The translations under genes and the position numbers were made by a program. Below are positions 20,250 through 32,016 of a stretch of DNA of 64,000 bases, in pieces (position 1 is the stretch's first letter; each line of letters starts with the position of its first letter). Source of the DNA: Sphingomonas insulae (GTDB lineage: Bacteria > Pseudomonadota > Alphaproteobacteria > Sphingomonadales > Sphingomonadaceae). The notes beneath the pieces were generated by a model that saw only the letters and a program-made list of their open reading frames with translations, searched no databases and was not told the DNA's origin. The stretch is taken from contig NZ_CP048422.1 in NCBI RefSeq assembly GCF_010450875.1, forward strand, positions 489,001 to 553,000. The letters are read 5' to 3'.

Positions 20250-21776
20250 ATGTCATCGAAGCTGAACGAACTCGAACGCCGCCGTGCCGCCGCCCGCGCG
20301 GGAGGGGGCGAGAAACGCGTCGCCGCGCAGCACGCCAAGGGCAAGCTGACCGCGCGCGAACGCCTGGACATCCTGCTCGATGAAGGATCGTTCGAAGAGA
20401 TCGACATGTATGTCGAGCACAATTGCGTCGATTTCGGCATGGCGGAGCAGATCATCCCCGGCGACGGCGTCGTCACCGGATCGGGGACGATCAACGGCCG
20501 CCTGGTCTATGTCTTCAGCCAGGATTTCACCGTGTTCGGCGGATCGCTGTCGGAACGCCATGCGCAGAAGATCTGCAAGGTGATGGATACCGCGCTGAAG
20601 GTCGGCGCGCCGGTGATCGGCCTCAACGACAGCGGCGGCGCCCGCATCCAGGAAGGCGTGGCATCGCTGGGCGGCTATGCCGAGGTGTTCCAGCGCAACG
20701 TGCTGGCGAGCGGCGTGGTGCCGCAGCTCAGCCTCATCATGGGGCCGTGCGCGGGCGGCGCGGTGTATTCGCCCGCGATGACCGACTTCATCTTCATGGT
20801 GAAGGATTCGAGCTACATGTTCGTCACCGGCCCCGACGTGGTCAAGACCGTGACGAACGAGGTGGTGACGCAGGAAGCGCTGGGCGGCGCGGTGACGCAC
20901 ACCACCAAGACGTCGGTCGCCGACAATGCGTTCGAGAACGATATCGAGGCGCTGCTGGCGGCCCGCGACTTCATCGACTTCCTGCCCGCCTCGAACCGCG
21001 AACCCGTGCCGGAACGCCCAACCGCGGATGCGTGGGACCGGCTGGAACCGAGCCTCGACACGCTGGTGCCCGCGTCGGCGAACCAGCCCTATGACATGCA
21101 CGAGCTGATCCGGAAGGTCGTCGACGAGGGCGATTTCTTCGAGACGCAGCCGGCGCATGCGGGCAACATCATCACCGGCTTCGGCCGGATCGAGGGCCGC
21201 ACGGTCGGCGTCGTCGCCAACCAGCCGATGGTGCTGGCGGGTGTGCTCGACATCAACAGTTCGAAGAAGGCGGCGCGTTTCGTGCGCTTCTGCGACGCGT
21301 TCGAGATTCCGATCGTGACCTTCGTCGACGTGCCGGGCTTCCTGCCCGGAACGGCGCAGGAGCATAACGGCATCATCAAGCACGGCGCGAAGCTGCTGTT
21401 CGCCTATGCCGAGGCGACCGTGCCCAAGATCACCGTCATCACCCGCAAGGCCTATGGTGGCGCCTATGACGTGATGGCGTCGAAGCACCTGCGCGGCGAT
21501 CTGAACTACGCCTGGCCGACCGCCGAGATCGCGGTGATGGGCGCGAAGGGCGCGGTGGAGATCATCTTCCGCGGGAAGACGCTCGAGGAGATCGCCGAGC
21601 GCACTGCGGAATATGAGGCGCGCTTCGCCAACCCGTTCGTCGCGGCGAGCAAGGGCTTCATCGACGAGGTGATCCAGCCGCACTCGACCCGCCGGCGCAT
21701 CGCGCTGGGGCTGCGGAAGCTCAAGGGCAAGACGCTTGAGAATCCGTGGAAAAAGCATGACAACATTCCGCTCTGA
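20250..21776 (+). CDS. pccB: Propionyl-CoA carboxylase beta subunit (carboxyltransferase)
   Basis: 508 residues. Transfers CO2 from carboxybiotin on PccA to propionyl-CoA, giving methylmalonyl-CoA. N-terminal [20 protein letters not shown]; the acyl-CoA site has [20 protein letters not shown] and the C-terminal half [37 protein letters not shown], with [11 protein letters not shown]. Start at 20250 with AGGAG upstream; the longer frame from 20046 crosses the operators and the regulator gene. First gene of the propionate operon, whose other subunit (pccA) is its last. Confidence 0.96.
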   Translation: MSSKLNELERRRAAARAGGGEKRVAAQHAKGKLTARERLDILLDEGSFEEIDMYVEHNCVDFGMAEQIIPGDGVVTGSGTINGRLVYVFSQDFTVFGGSLSERHAQKICKVMDTALKVGAPVIGLNDSGGARIQEGVASLGGYAEVFQRNVLASGVVPQLSLIMGPCAGGAVYSPAMTDFIFMVKDSSYMFVTGPDVVKTVTNEVVTQEALGGAVTHTTKTSVADNAFENDIEALLAARDFIDFLPASNREPVPERPTADAWDRLEPSLDTLVPASANQPYDMHELIRKVVDEGDFFETQPAHAGNIITGFGRIEGRTVGVVANQPMVLAGVLDINSSKKAARFVRFCDAFEIPIVTFVDVPGFLPGTAQEHNGIIKHGAKLLFAYAEATVPKITVITRKAYGGAYDVMASKHLRGDLNYAWPTAEIAVMGAKGAVEIIFRGKTLEEIAERTAEYEARFANPFVAASKGFIDEVIQPHSTRRRIALGLRKLKGKTLENPWKKHDNIPL

Positions 21777-21779
21777 CCC

Positions 21780-21858
21780 CGTCATCGCGGGCGAGGCGAC
21801 GCGATCCACAGCGTCCGGATGTGGGGCTCTGGATTGCTTCGCTACGCTCGCAATGACG
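21780..21858. repeat. Imperfect CGTCATTGCGAGC-type hairpin
   Basis: Left arm 21780-21811 (CGTCATCGCGGGCGAGGCGA...) and right arm 21829-21858 (...CTACGCTCGCAATGACG) form an imperfect stem of about 30 bp, directly after the pccB stop. Same family as the perfect hairpin at 22181-22257. Could act as a REP-like mRNA stabiliser or partial terminator. Confidence 0.8.
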
Positions 21859-21875
21859 ACGGAAAGGGCGGTAGG

Positions 21876-22166
21876 ATGCGGCCAGCGATATACATGATGG
21901 CGAACGGGCGAAACGGCACGATCTACGTCGGCGTGACCTCGAACCTGACCCGTCGCGCATGGGAACATCGCGAAGGAAGCAGCGACGGCTTCACCAAGCG
22001 TTACGGCTGCAAGCTACTCGTGTGGTTCGAAGCGGCCGATACGATGGAGGCGGCGATTCTGCGTGAAAAGCAACTCAAGGCCGGATCGCGTGCGAAGAAG
22101 ATCACGCTGATCGAAGCGATGAACCCCAAGTGGCACGACCTTTACGAGCAAATCGCGCATGGCTGA
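21876..22166 (+). CDS. GIY-YIG nuclease family protein (URI-domain endonuclease-like)
   Basis: 96 residues. The GIY-YIG-like pair is IYMMA...GTIYVGVTSNLTRR, with the conserved arginine-containing EHREGSSDGFTKRYGCKLLV and the glutamate in AAILREKQLKAGSRAKK. Single-domain members of this group are predicted nucleases of unknown role. It is bracketed by two hairpins of the same palindrome family, interrupting the pccB-epimerase spacing, so it looks like a small inserted cassette. Start at 21876. Confidence 0.9.
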   Translation: MRPAIYMMANGRNGTIYVGVTSNLTRRAWEHREGSSDGFTKRYGCKLLVWFEAADTMEAAILREKQLKAGSRAKKITLIEAMNPKWHDLYEQIAHG

Positions 22167-22180
22167 ACCCACCTTCACCC

Positions 22181-22257
22181 CGTCATTGCGAGCGCAGCGA
22201 AGCAATCCAGAGCCGGACCCGGACGCCCTGGATTGCTTCGCTGCGCTCGCAATGACG
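22181..22257. repeat. Perfect 30-bp inverted repeat (CGTCATTGCGAGC palindrome)
   Basis: Arms 22181-22210 and 22228-22257 are exact reverse complements (CGTCATTGCGAGCGCAGCGA... / ...GCGCTCGCAATGACG) with a 17-nt loop. It lies between the GIY-YIG gene and the epimerase gene. The unit is a dispersed intergenic palindrome seen in many proteobacteria (general knowledge). Confidence 0.92.
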
Positions 22258-22274
22258 GACTTAGGAAAACCCGC

Positions 22275-22694
22275 ATGACCCTCGGCCGCCTCAACCATGT
22301 CGGCGTCGCCACGCCGTCGATCGCCCAATCGATCGACACCTACCGCACCCTGCTCGGCGCGGAGGCGATCGGCGAGCCGTTCGACCTGCCCGCGCAGGGC
22401 GTGAGGGTCTGCTTCATCGACACGCCCAACACGCAGATCGAGCTGATCGAGCCCTATGACGACGCTTCGCCGATCGCCGGTTTTCTGCGCAACAACCCTG
22501 CGGGCGGGCAGCATCATGTCTGCTTCGAGGTGCCCGACATCCACGCGGCGGTCGCCGACCTGAAAGCCAAGGGTGCGCGTGTGCTCGGCGAACCGCGCAT
22601 CGGCGCGCACGGCACGCCGATCGTGTTCGTCCACCCGAAGGACATGGGCGGCGTGCTCGTCGAACTGATGGAGACGCCGCATGGCGATCATTGA
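22275..22694 (+). CDS. mce: Methylmalonyl-CoA epimerase
   Basis: 139 residues of the glyoxalase/vicinal-oxygen-chelate fold; interconverts (S)- and (R)-methylmalonyl-CoA so the mutase can act. Begins [14 protein letters not shown] with a metal His, then [29 protein letters not shown] with the next ligand, and VLVELMETP with the terminal Glu. Start at 22275 with AGGAAAA upstream. The stop overlaps the mutase start by 14 nt. Confidence 0.94.
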   Translation: MTLGRLNHVGVATPSIAQSIDTYRTLLGAEAIGEPFDLPAQGVRVCFIDTPNTQIELIEPYDDASPIAGFLRNNPAGGQHHVCFEVPDIHAAVADLKAKGARVLGEPRIGAHGTPIVFVHPKDMGGVLVELMETPHGDH

Positions 22695-24888
22695 GACCAA
22701 CACCGGCGAGGATAGCGGCGCGACCACCAAGGTCACGCCCGCCCCCGAACCGACCCCGCATCCGACGCTGTCCGACTGGCAGACCGCCGCCGCCAAGGAG
22801 GTGAAGGGCAAGGACCTGACGTGGCATACGCCCGAAGGGATCGCGGTCAAGCCGCTCTACACGGCGGAAGACGCCCCGGTGGACCCGGGTCTGCCCGGCT
22901 TTGCGCCCTTCACGCGCGGCGTGCGCGCATCGATGTATGCGGGGCGGCCTTGGACGGTGCGGCAATATGCCGGCTTCTCGACCGCCGAGGAATCGAACGC
23001 CTTCTACCGTCGCAACCTTGCCGCCGGGCAGAAGGGGCTGTCGGTCGCGTTCGACCTCGCCACGCACCGCGGCTACGACAGCGACCATCCGCGCGTCACC
23101 GGCGACGTCGGCAAGGCGGGCGTCGCGATCGATTCGGTCGAGGACATGAAGATCCTGTTCGACGGAATTCCGCTCGACCAGATGAGCGTCAGCATGACGA
23201 TGAACGGCGCGGTGATCCCGATCCTCGCCTTCTTCATCGTCGCGGGCGAGGAACAGGGCGTCGACCGCAAGCTGCTCGACGGGACCATCCAGAACGACAT
23301 CCTCAAGGAGTTCATGGTCCGCAACACCTATATCTACCCGCCCGAACCGAGCATGCGGATCATCAGCGACATCTTCGGCTACACCAGCCGCGAGATGACT
23401 AAGTTCAACAGCATCTCGATCAGCGGCTATCACATGCAGGAGGCGGGAGCGACGCAGCTCCACGAGCTCGCCTTCACCATCGCCGACGGCATGGAATATG
23501 TGAAATACGGCGTCGCCTCCGGCCTCGACATCGACAAATTCGCCGGGCGCCTCAGCTTCTTTTTTGCGATCGGCATGAACTTCTTCATGGAGATCGCCAA
23601 GCTGCGCGCCGCGCGCGTGCTGTGGCATCGCGCGATGACGCAATTGGGCGCGCAGGATGAGCGATCGAAGATGCTGCGCACGCATTGCCAGACGTCGGGC
23701 GTGTCGCTGACCGAGCAGGACCCGTACAACAACGTCATGCGCACGACGATCGAGGCGATGGCGGCGATGCTGGGCGGTACCCAGTCGCTGCACACCAATG
23801 CGCTGGACGAGGCGATCGCGCTGCCCACCGATTTCTCCGCCCGCATCGCCCGCAACACGCAGATCGTGATCCAGGAAGAGACGGGGATGACCAAGGTCGT
23901 CGATCCGCTGGGGGGCTCCTATTACGTCGAGAGCCTGACGCAGAGCCTCGTCGATGGTGCATGGGAGATCATCGAGCGCGTGCAGGCCGAGGGCGGCATG
24001 GCCAAGGCGGTCGCCGCGGGCTGGCCCAAGGCAATGATCGAAGAGGCCTCCGCCGCACGCGCCGCGCGCGTCGACCGGGGCGAGGACGTGATCGTCGGCG
24101 TCAACAAATACCGCAAGGCGGACGAGGACCCGATCGACATCCTCGACGTCGACAATGTCGCGGTCCGTGAGGCGCAGATCCGGCGGATCGAGCGAGTCAA
24201 GGCGACCCGCGACGCGGCGGCGTGCCGGACGGCGCTGGATGCACTGCGCGAAGGCGCGCGCGGTTCGGGCAACCTGCTCGCGCTCGCGGTCGATGCAGCG
24301 CGCGCCCGCGCCACGCTGGGCGAGATCAGCAGCGCGATGGAAGACGTGTTCGGCCGGTTCGGGACGCAGCCGACGCCGGTGAAGGGCGTATACGGCGGAG
24401 CCTATGCCGACGACGTGCGCTGGGAACGGCTGGCGGACGGCGTCGCCGCCACGGAACGGCGCCTCGGCCGCAAGCCGCGCATGCTCGTCGCCAAGATGGG
24501 GCAGGACGGGCATGATCGCGGCGCCAACCTCGTCAGCAGCATGTTCGGCGATCTGGGATTCGAGGTCGTCCCAGGCCCGCTGTTCCAGACGCCGAAGGAA
24601 GCCGCCGTCCTTGCGCTGGAGAGCGACGTCGACGTCGTCGGCGCCTCCAGCCTTGCCGCGGGGCACAAGACGTTGATTCCCGAACTGATCGGCCATTTGC
24701 GCGAGGCGGGGCGTGCCGATATCAAGGTGATCGCCGGCGGCGTCATCCCGGCGCAGGACTACCAGGCGTTGCGCGATGCCGGGGTGCAGGCAATCTTCGG
24801 ACCGGGTACGAACCTCATTAAGGCGGCGGAGGATGTCCTTCGCCTGCTCGGCCACAACATGCCCCCGCAGGAGGATGCCGCAGGATGA
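22681..24888 (+). CDS. Methylmalonyl-CoA mutase (single-chain, B12-dependent)
   Basis: 735 residues, the size of the homodimeric mutase. Interconverts methylmalonyl-CoA and succinyl-CoA, feeding propionate carbon to the TCA cycle. The barrel domain contains [50 protein letters not shown] EQDPYNN and [10 protein letters not shown]. The C-terminal cobalamin domain has GQDGHDRGA near residue 607, the lower B12 ligand histidine. The MeaB/ArgK chaperone is not in the window. Overlaps its neighbours at both ends (14 nt and ATGA). Confidence 0.97.
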   Translation: MAIIETNTGEDSGATTKVTPAPEPTPHPTLSDWQTAAAKEVKGKDLTWHTPEGIAVKPLYTAEDAPVDPGLPGFAPFTRGVRASMYAGRPWTVRQYAGFSTAEESNAFYRRNLAAGQKGLSVAFDLATHRGYDSDHPRVTGDVGKAGVAIDSVEDMKILFDGIPLDQMSVSMTMNGAVIPILAFFIVAGEEQGVDRKLLDGTIQNDILKEFMVRNTYIYPPEPSMRIISDIFGYTSREMTKFNSISISGYHMQEAGATQLHELAFTIADGMEYVKYGVASGLDIDKFAGRLSFFFAIGMNFFMEIAKLRAARVLWHRAMTQLGAQDERSKMLRTHCQTSGVSLTEQDPYNNVMRTTIEAMAAMLGGTQSLHTNALDEAIALPTDFSARIARNTQIVIQEETGMTKVVDPLGGSYYVESLTQSLVDGAWEIIERVQAEGGMAKAVAAGWPKAMIEEASAARAARVDRGEDVIVGVNKYRKADEDPIDILDVDNVAVREAQIRRIERVKATRDAAACRTALDALREGARGSGNLLALAVDAARARATLGEISSAMEDVFGRFGTQPTPVKGVYGGAYADDVRWERLADGVAATERRLGRKPRMLVAKMGQDGHDRGANLVSSMFGDLGFEVVPGPLFQTPKEAAVLALESDVDVVGASSLAAGHKTLIPELIGHLREAGRADIKVIAGGVIPAQDYQALRDAGVQAIFGPGTNLIKAAEDVLRLLGHNMPPQEDAAG

Positions 24889-25262
24889 TCCGTATCACCG
24901 TAATGGCCGCACTGCTGATCGCCACCCCGGCGTTCGCGCAGACGCAGGCGCAGATGAACCAGACCGCGGGCAGCCAGTACAAGGCCGCCGACGCCGCGAT
25001 GACCCGCCAATGGCAACGCACCTATGCCTATATGAAGGGTCGCGACGCGCAGGACCGGTCGCGCGGCGGCGGCTTCGGCTATGCCGCGGCGACGCTGGCG
25101 AGCCAGCGTGACTGGCTTGCCTTTCGCGACGCGCAATGCACGATCGAGGGCGGCGAATTTGCCGGCGGATCGATGCAACCGCTGGCCAATGCGCAGTGCA
25201 AGACCCGATTGACCCGCGAGCGCACGGCGCAGCTCGCCAAGCTTCTATGGACGAACCGATGA
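24885..25262 (+). CDS. LprI-like (DUF1311) secreted protein
   Basis: 125 residues with signal peptide [18 protein letters not shown]. The mature part has the DUF1311 pattern: [42 protein letters not shown] and a final TRERTAQL helix, with two cysteines. Some members inhibit lysozyme. It overlaps the mutase stop and the bioB start by ATGA, so it is translated within the propionate operon although its role in it is unclear. Confidence 0.85.
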   Translation: MIRITVMAALLIATPAFAQTQAQMNQTAGSQYKAADAAMTRQWQRTYAYMKGRDAQDRSRGGGFGYAAATLASQRDWLAFRDAQCTIEGGEFAGGSMQPLANAQCKTRLTRERTAQLAKLLWTNR

Positions 25263-26248
25263 CCCGTACCGACTGGACCCGCGACGAGATTGCCGCGCTG
25301 TTCGATCTGCCCTTCGACGAGCTGATGTACCAGGCGCAGACCGTGCATCGCGCGCACCATGCGCCGAGCGAGGTGCAGCTGTCGACGCTCCTCTCGATCA
25401 AGACCGGCGGCTGCCCGGAGGATTGCGGCTATTGCTCGCAGTCGGTCAGCGCCGACAGCGGCGTCAAGGCGACCAAGCTGATGGACGTGCGCGCGGTCCT
25501 GCAGGCCGCGGCGCAGGCCAAGGACAATGGCTCGACCCGCTTCTGCATGGGCGCGGCGTGGCGCAACCCCAAGGACCGCGACATGGGCGCGATCGTCCAG
25601 ATGGTCGAGGGCGTGCGCGGCATGGGTATGGAAACCTGCATGACGCTGGGCATGCTGGAGCCGCATCAGGCAAAGCAGCTCGCCGCCGCGGGCCTCGATT
25701 ACTACAACCACAACATCGACACATCGCCCGAACGATACGCCGATGTCATCACGACGCGCAGCTTCCAGGAACGGCTCGACACGCTGGACGCGGTGCGTTC
25801 GGCCGGGATCAACGTGTGCTGCGGCGGCATCGTCGGCATGGGCGAGACGCGCGAGGATCGCGTGGGCTTCGTCCATGCGCTCGCCACCCTGCCGGAGCAT
25901 CCGGGCAGCGTGCCGGTCAACGCGCTCGTGCCGGTCAAGGGGACGGTGCTGGGCGACATGCTCGCCGACACGCCGCTCGCCAGGATCGACGAGATCGAAT
26001 TCGTCCGCACCGTCGCCGTCGCGCGCATCACCATGCCCGAAAGCATGGTGCGCCTGTCGGCGGGGCGTGAGAGCATGTCCGAATCGACGCAGGCCCTGTG
26101 CTTCATGGCCGGCGCCAATTCGATCTTCACCGGCGACAAGCTGCTGACCGCAGGCAATGCCGGCGACGACAAGGATACCGCACTGTTCGCCAAGCTGGGC
26201 ATGACGCCGATGGCGGCGGACTGCCGGCTGGCCGAGGCGGCGGAGTGA
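25259..26248 (+). CDS. bioB: Biotin synthase
   Basis: 329-residue radical-SAM enzyme inserting sulfur into dethiobiotin. The [4Fe-4S] SAM cluster motif [10 protein letters not shown] gives Cys52, 56 and 59; the second-cluster cysteines lie in RFCMGAAW and METCMTLGM, and [11 protein letters not shown] is conserved. Start at 25259 overlaps the preceding stop as ATGA; an ATG at 25247 is an alternative. Other bio genes are absent. Its place between methylmalonyl-CoA mutase and the biotin-carrying pccA suggests supply of the carboxylase cofactor. Confidence 0.97.
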   Translation: MTRTDWTRDEIAALFDLPFDELMYQAQTVHRAHHAPSEVQLSTLLSIKTGGCPEDCGYCSQSVSADSGVKATKLMDVRAVLQAAAQAKDNGSTRFCMGAAWRNPKDRDMGAIVQMVEGVRGMGMETCMTLGMLEPHQAKQLAAAGLDYYNHNIDTSPERYADVITTRSFQERLDTLDAVRSAGINVCCGGIVGMGETREDRVGFVHALATLPEHPGSVPVNALVPVKGTVLGDMLADTPLARIDEIEFVRTVAVARITMPESMVRLSAGRESMSESTQALCFMAGANSIFTGDKLLTAGNAGDDKDTALFAKLGMTPMAADCRLAEAAE

Positions 26249-26249
26249 C

Positions 26250-26483
26250 ATGCCGACGGTGCTGCGGATCGGTGCATTTCGTTTCTATTTCTACAGTCAC
26301 GAACCCAACGAACCGCCGCATATCCACATCGATCGCGGCGATGCCACGATCAAGGTGTGGCTGACCGTCGTGGAGGTCGCAAAGAGCCGCGGCTTCCGCG
26401 CGCACGAGATCAACGACCTGCTATCGATGGTCGAGGAACACCGGACCGGCTTGCTGGAGGCGTGGCATGAATATTTCGGCTAG
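26250..26483 (+). CDS. DUF4160 domain-containing protein
   Basis: 77 residues starting MPTVLRIGAFRFYFYSHEPN, followed by EPPHIHIDRGDATIKVW and a C-terminal FLxLVEEH-like LLSMVEEHRTGLLEAWHEYF. This is the DUF4160 pattern with the conserved E-P-P-H-I-H. It sits 1 nt after the bioB stop and overlaps the DUF2442 gene by 17 nt. DUF4160 and DUF2442 genes are recurrent neighbours and are suspected of forming a toxin-antitoxin-like pair; that function is not established here. Confidence 0.9.
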   Translation: MPTVLRIGAFRFYFYSHEPNEPPHIHIDRGDATIKVWLTVVEVAKSRGFRAHEINDLLSMVEEHRTGLLEAWHEYFG

Positions 26484-26730
26484 GATCACCGACGAACGCG
26501 TGCTCGACGTGCGCTTCGACGCCGCCAGCCTGATCGTCGACCTGATGGACGGCCGCAGCATCGCCGCGCCGCTCGCCTGGTATCCACGGCTGCTGCACGC
26601 CACGCCCGAACAGCGTGCGCATTGGGAAAAGGCGGGTGCCGGCTACGGCATCCACTGGCCCGACATCGACGAGGACCTGAGCACCGATGGCCTGCTGCGC
26701 GGCGCCCCCGCCGTCACGGCCACGCGCTGA
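26467..26730 (+). CDS. DUF2442 domain-containing protein
   Basis: 87 residues. Core: VRFDAASLIVDLMDGRSIAA followed by PLAWYPRLLHATPEQRAHWE and GIHWPDIDEDLSTDGLLRG, the DUF2442 signature. Second half of the DUF4160-DUF2442 pair, overlapping by 17 nt. It lies 16 nt before pccA, so it is transcribed with the propionate operon unless it has its own promoter. Confidence 0.92.
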   Translation: MNISARITDERVLDVRFDAASLIVDLMDGRSIAAPLAWYPRLLHATPEQRAHWEKAGAGYGIHWPDIDEDLSTDGLLRGAPAVTATR

Positions 26731-26746
26731 CAATCAAGGAACGCAC

Positions 26747-28744
<1,998 letters not shown>

Positions 28745-28760
28745 TCCGGTCGGCTGGTGC

Positions 28761-28807
28761 GGCGGGCGCAATCCGGGGCTCGATCGCCCCCGCCTGCCGT
28801 TTCCTTG
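28761..28807 (+). terminator. Probable intrinsic terminator of the propionate operon
   Basis: Starting 16 nt after the pccA stop, GGCGGGCG (28761-28768) pairs with CGCCTGCC (28791-28798), enclosing an inner GGGGC/GCCCC stem. It is followed by GTTTCCTT. Strong GC stem with a modest U-rich tail. Confidence 0.55.
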
Positions 28808-29050
28808 GGAGACGGGGAAATCCCGGGTCAGGCGTTCGACACGGCCTTGGCCCCGGGTCTTGTCGGTAAGGCTTCCGAGGCGCTAGGCATCGGCGTCGAG
28901 TCGTCAGCGACGCGTAGGCGCCCCCGCCCGTGCCGGCCGCGAACGCTCTGCCTGATCGCGGATGGCATGCGCGAACAGTGCTGGCCGGGGGAAGGAACGA
29001 CGCCCCGCAGCCCTATGATGCCAAGCGCCGCCATCGTGTTCGAGGATTAC
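28808..29050. other. Intergenic region upstream of copA, no gene seen
   Basis: Open frames here run into copA but are arginine/proline-rich without family resemblance. No clear copper-regulator operator or riboswitch could be recognised. The copA promoter presumably lies in this stretch. Confidence 0.5.
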
Positions 29051-30913
29051 ATGACCCGACTGACCCGCCGCCGCTTCCTACGCGATGCCACGCTTGGCGG
29101 CGGTGCGATCACCGCCGCCTGGCTGCCCGGCTGGGCGCAGCCGGTTTCGGCAGGGATCGCGCAGGGTATTGCGACGCCGCTTCCCACCCTGTCAGGCGAC
29201 ACCATCGCGCTCCGGGTCGCGCATCAGATGATGACGATCGATGGCAAGCCGTCGCATGCGATCGGCATCAACGGCACCGTCCCCGCCCCATTGATCCGTC
29301 TGAGACAAGGACAGACCGCACGTCTGACGGTCACCAACGATCTGGACGAGGAAACGTCGATCCACTGGCACGGACTGCTCGTGCCGTTTCAGATGGACGG
29401 CGTACCGGGGATCAGCTTTCCCGGAATTCCGGCGCGTTCGACGTTCACCTACGAGTTTCCGGTGATCCAGGCGGGGACCTATTGGTATCACAGCCACTCG
29501 GGATTGCAGGAGCAGATGGGGCATTACGGCCCGATCGTGATCGATCCAGCCGGCGCCGATCCGATCGGGTCGGACCGCGAACATGTGATCGTCCTGTCGG
29601 ATCACAGCCCGCTGCATCCGCACACCATCTTTCGCAAGCTGAAGCTTCAGGGCGGCTATTTCAATTACCAGAAGCAGACGCTCGGCAGCCTTCTTGCCGG
29701 GCGCGACCAATCGGCCGGCGAACGGCGGATGTGGGGCGGCATGCGGATGGATCCGACCGATGTGTCCGACGTGACGGGCGCGACCTATACCTATCTGGTC
29801 AACGGGCATGGGCCGGGGGACAATTGGACCGCTTTGTTCGCACCGGGCGAACGCGTCAGGCTGCGCATCATCAACGCATCCGCGATGACCAACTTCAACG
29901 TCCGCATCCCCGGCCTCACGCTGACCATCGTGCAGGCCGATGGTCAGGACGTGAAACCGGTGACGGTCGACGAATTCCAGATCGCGGTCGCCGAAACCTA
30001 TGACGTGATCGTCGAGCCGACCATATCCATCGCCTACACGCTGGTCGCGGAAGCATGGGATCGATCGGGCATGGCACGGGCGACGCTGGCACCGCGGGTC
30101 GGCATGACCGCCGTCGTCCCTGCGCTGCGCAACCGCCCGCTCGCGACCATGGCGGACATGGGGATGGGCACCATGGCCGGGATGGATCATGGGTCATCGC
30201 ATGACATGCCGGCGATGGCGCATCCTGCGACCAAGGCGGATGACGCCGCCGCGGCATGCCCGCCCGAACACGCCGCGATGGGGCATTGCACGCCCGGGGC
30301 CGGGGCGAGCGGCACTGCCGCCATGGCCGGCATGAGCCATGGGATGCGCGACTTCGCGAACGCGCCGGGCCTGCCGAAGACGCCGACGGTGCAGACCGTC
30401 GCACCGATGCCGGTCGATCGAACCGGCGAACCCCCGCAGGGACTTGGCGACGCTGGCCATCGAATATTGGTATACCGGGACCTCGTCGCGGTGAAGAGCA
30501 ACCCCGATCCGCGCGCGCCATCGCGCCGCATGCAGATTCATCTTACCGGCAACATGGAACGCTACATGTGGGCGTTCGACGGCGTGAAGCTTAACGAGGT
30601 GAAGGCGCCGATCCCGTTCCGGCAAGGCGAGCGGATCAGGGTGACGCTGGTCAACGATACGATGATGGCGCATCCGATCCATCTGCACGGCCATTTCTTC
30701 GAACTGGTGACCGGTCACGGCGACCATGCGCCCCGCAAACACACGATCAACGTCGCCCCCGGTGGCACCGCGACGTTCGACCTGACCGCAGACGCGGTCG
30801 GCGACTGGGCGTTCCATTGTCACATGCTCTATCACATGCACGCGGGCATGATGCAGGTCGTCACCGTCCGTCCGGACGGCGCGGGCATCGACGGCAAGAC
30901 GGAAGCGGCATGA
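29051..30913 (+). CDS. copA: Copper resistance multicopper oxidase CopA
   Basis: 620 residues, periplasmic, oxidises Cu(I). The N-terminus has a twin-arginine signal (TRRRFLRDATLGGGAI). The four copper-binding blocks are in order: SIHWHGLLVP, WYHSHSGLQEQMG, HPIHLHGHFFELV and WAFHCHMLYHMHAGMMQVV. Between the second and third cupredoxin domains lies a Met/His-rich stretch (MGMGTMAGMDHGSSHDMP...MAGMSHGM) and a CPPEHAAMGHC motif. Start at 29051; upstream extension to 28757 lacks similarity. Its stop overlaps the copB start (ATGA). Confidence 0.95.
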   Translation: MTRLTRRRFLRDATLGGGAITAAWLPGWAQPVSAGIAQGIATPLPTLSGDTIALRVAHQMMTIDGKPSHAIGINGTVPAPLIRLRQGQTARLTVTNDLDEETSIHWHGLLVPFQMDGVPGISFPGIPARSTFTYEFPVIQAGTYWYHSHSGLQEQMGHYGPIVIDPAGADPIGSDREHVIVLSDHSPLHPHTIFRKLKLQGGYFNYQKQTLGSLLAGRDQSAGERRMWGGMRMDPTDVSDVTGATYTYLVNGHGPGDNWTALFAPGERVRLRIINASAMTNFNVRIPGLTLTIVQADGQDVKPVTVDEFQIAVAETYDVIVEPTISIAYTLVAEAWDRSGMARATLAPRVGMTAVVPALRNRPLATMADMGMGTMAGMDHGSSHDMPAMAHPATKADDAAAACPPEHAAMGHCTPGAGASGTAAMAGMSHGMRDFANAPGLPKTPTVQTVAPMPVDRTGEPPQGLGDAGHRILVYRDLVAVKSNPDPRAPSRRMQIHLTGNMERYMWAFDGVKLNEVKAPIPFRQGERIRVTLVNDTMMAHPIHLHGHFFELVTGHGDHAPRKHTINVAPGGTATFDLTADAVGDWAFHCHMLYHMHAGMMQVVTVRPDGAGIDGKTEAA

Positions 30914-32016
30914 CGACACTGGCCATGACCCTGGCGATCGCGGCGGCGGCACCTGCTGCGGCGCAGATGCACGACATGGGCGGCATGACGATGCCGAACA
31001 TGACGATGCCGGCCAAGCAGGCCCCGGTCAAACGCGCCCGCAGAACGCCTGCACCGGCAGGAGCCGCGCCGCGCAAGCCCGCGCCATCCACGATACCGGC
31101 GAAGGTCACCCCCGCCCGCGGCGCCGCATCGCCGCAGGCAGCAACGACCATGCCGCACATGGCGATGCCCGCCGCCGCGGATCCATGTCCGCCAGAGCAT
31201 GCAGCGATGGGTCATTGCACCACGGCGGCGATGGCGTCCGATCCCGTGCCAGAACCGGTCGGCACCGATCAGGACGCCGGCGATGCCCCCCCGCCCGCGC
31301 CGCCCACCACGCTGGCGGCGGCACGATTCTACGATCCCGCCGTCATGGCGATGGCCAACCGCAAGATGCGCGACGAGCATGGCGGCATGCCGATGAACCA
31401 GATCCTCTTCAATCTCGCCGAGGTTCAGGTGCGCAGCGGTCGCGATGGCTATCGCTGGGATGGCGCGGCCTGGTTCGGCGGCGACATCCATCGACTGGTC
31501 GTCAAGAGCGAAGGAGAAGGCGCTTTCGCCGACCGGATCGAACGTGCCGAGGTCCAGGCGGTATATTCCCGCGCGCTGGACCCATATTGGAATCTGCAGG
31601 CCGGCATCAGGCAGGATCTGGAGGCTGATGCGCGGCGGAGCTATGCCACCATCGGGGTCGAGGGGCTCGCACCCTATTGGTTCGATGTCGAAGGCGCCCT
31701 GTTCCTGTCCGACAAGGGCGACGTGCTCGCCCGGGTCGAGGCATGGTACGATCAACGCCTCACCCAGCGTGCGATCCTGCAGCCGCGCGTCGAACTGAAC
31801 CTTGCCGCGCAGGATATGCCGGGCAGCCGCATCGGCGCGGGCCTGTCGACCGCCGAGATCGGACTGCGGCTTCGCTACGAATTCAAACGGGAACTGGCAC
31901 CCTATATCGGAATGTCGTGGGAGCGTAATTATGGTGCGACTGCGCGCTACGCACGCGCCGATGGCGACGATGGCGGCGGGCTTGCATTCGTTGCCGGATT
32001 GCGCGCCTGGTTCTGA
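30910..32016 (+). CDS. copB: Copper resistance outer-membrane protein CopB
   Basis: 368 residues. Signal peptide MTTLAMTLAIAAAAPAAAQ, then a Met-rich copper-binding segment (MHDMGGMTMPNMTMP), a Pro/Ala/Lys linker, and a second copy of CPPEHAAMGHCT also present in CopA. The C-terminal CopB beta-barrel domain runs from about residue 150 (MNQILFNLAEVQVRSG, WFGGDIHRLVVKSEGEG, GLAPYWFDVEGALFLSDKG) to a terminal aromatic (RAWF) typical of outer-membrane barrels. Translationally coupled to copA. Last backbone gene before the island. Confidence 0.95.
   Translation: MTTLAMTLAIAAAAPAAAQMHDMGGMTMPNMTMPAKQAPVKRARRTPAPAGAAPRKPAPSTIPAKVTPARGAASPQAATTMPHMAMPAAADPCPPEHAAMGHCTTAAMASDPVPEPVGTDQDAGDAPPPAPPTTLAAARFYDPAVMAMANRKMRDEHGGMPMNQILFNLAEVQVRSGRDGYRWDGAAWFGGDIHRLVVKSEGEGAFADRIERAEVQAVYSRALDPYWNLQAGIRQDLEADARRSYATIGVEGLAPYWFDVEGALFLSDKGDVLARVEAWYDQRLTQRAILQPRVELNLAAQDMPGSRIGAGLSTAEIGLRLRYEFKRELAPYIGMSWERNYGATARYARADGDDGGGLAFVAGLRAWF

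Noticed and set aside
28745..29050. Cobalamin or copper riboswitch before copA or for the mutase operon
   Set aside because: No B12-box or other riboswitch core sequence could be found; only a terminator-like hairpin is supported.
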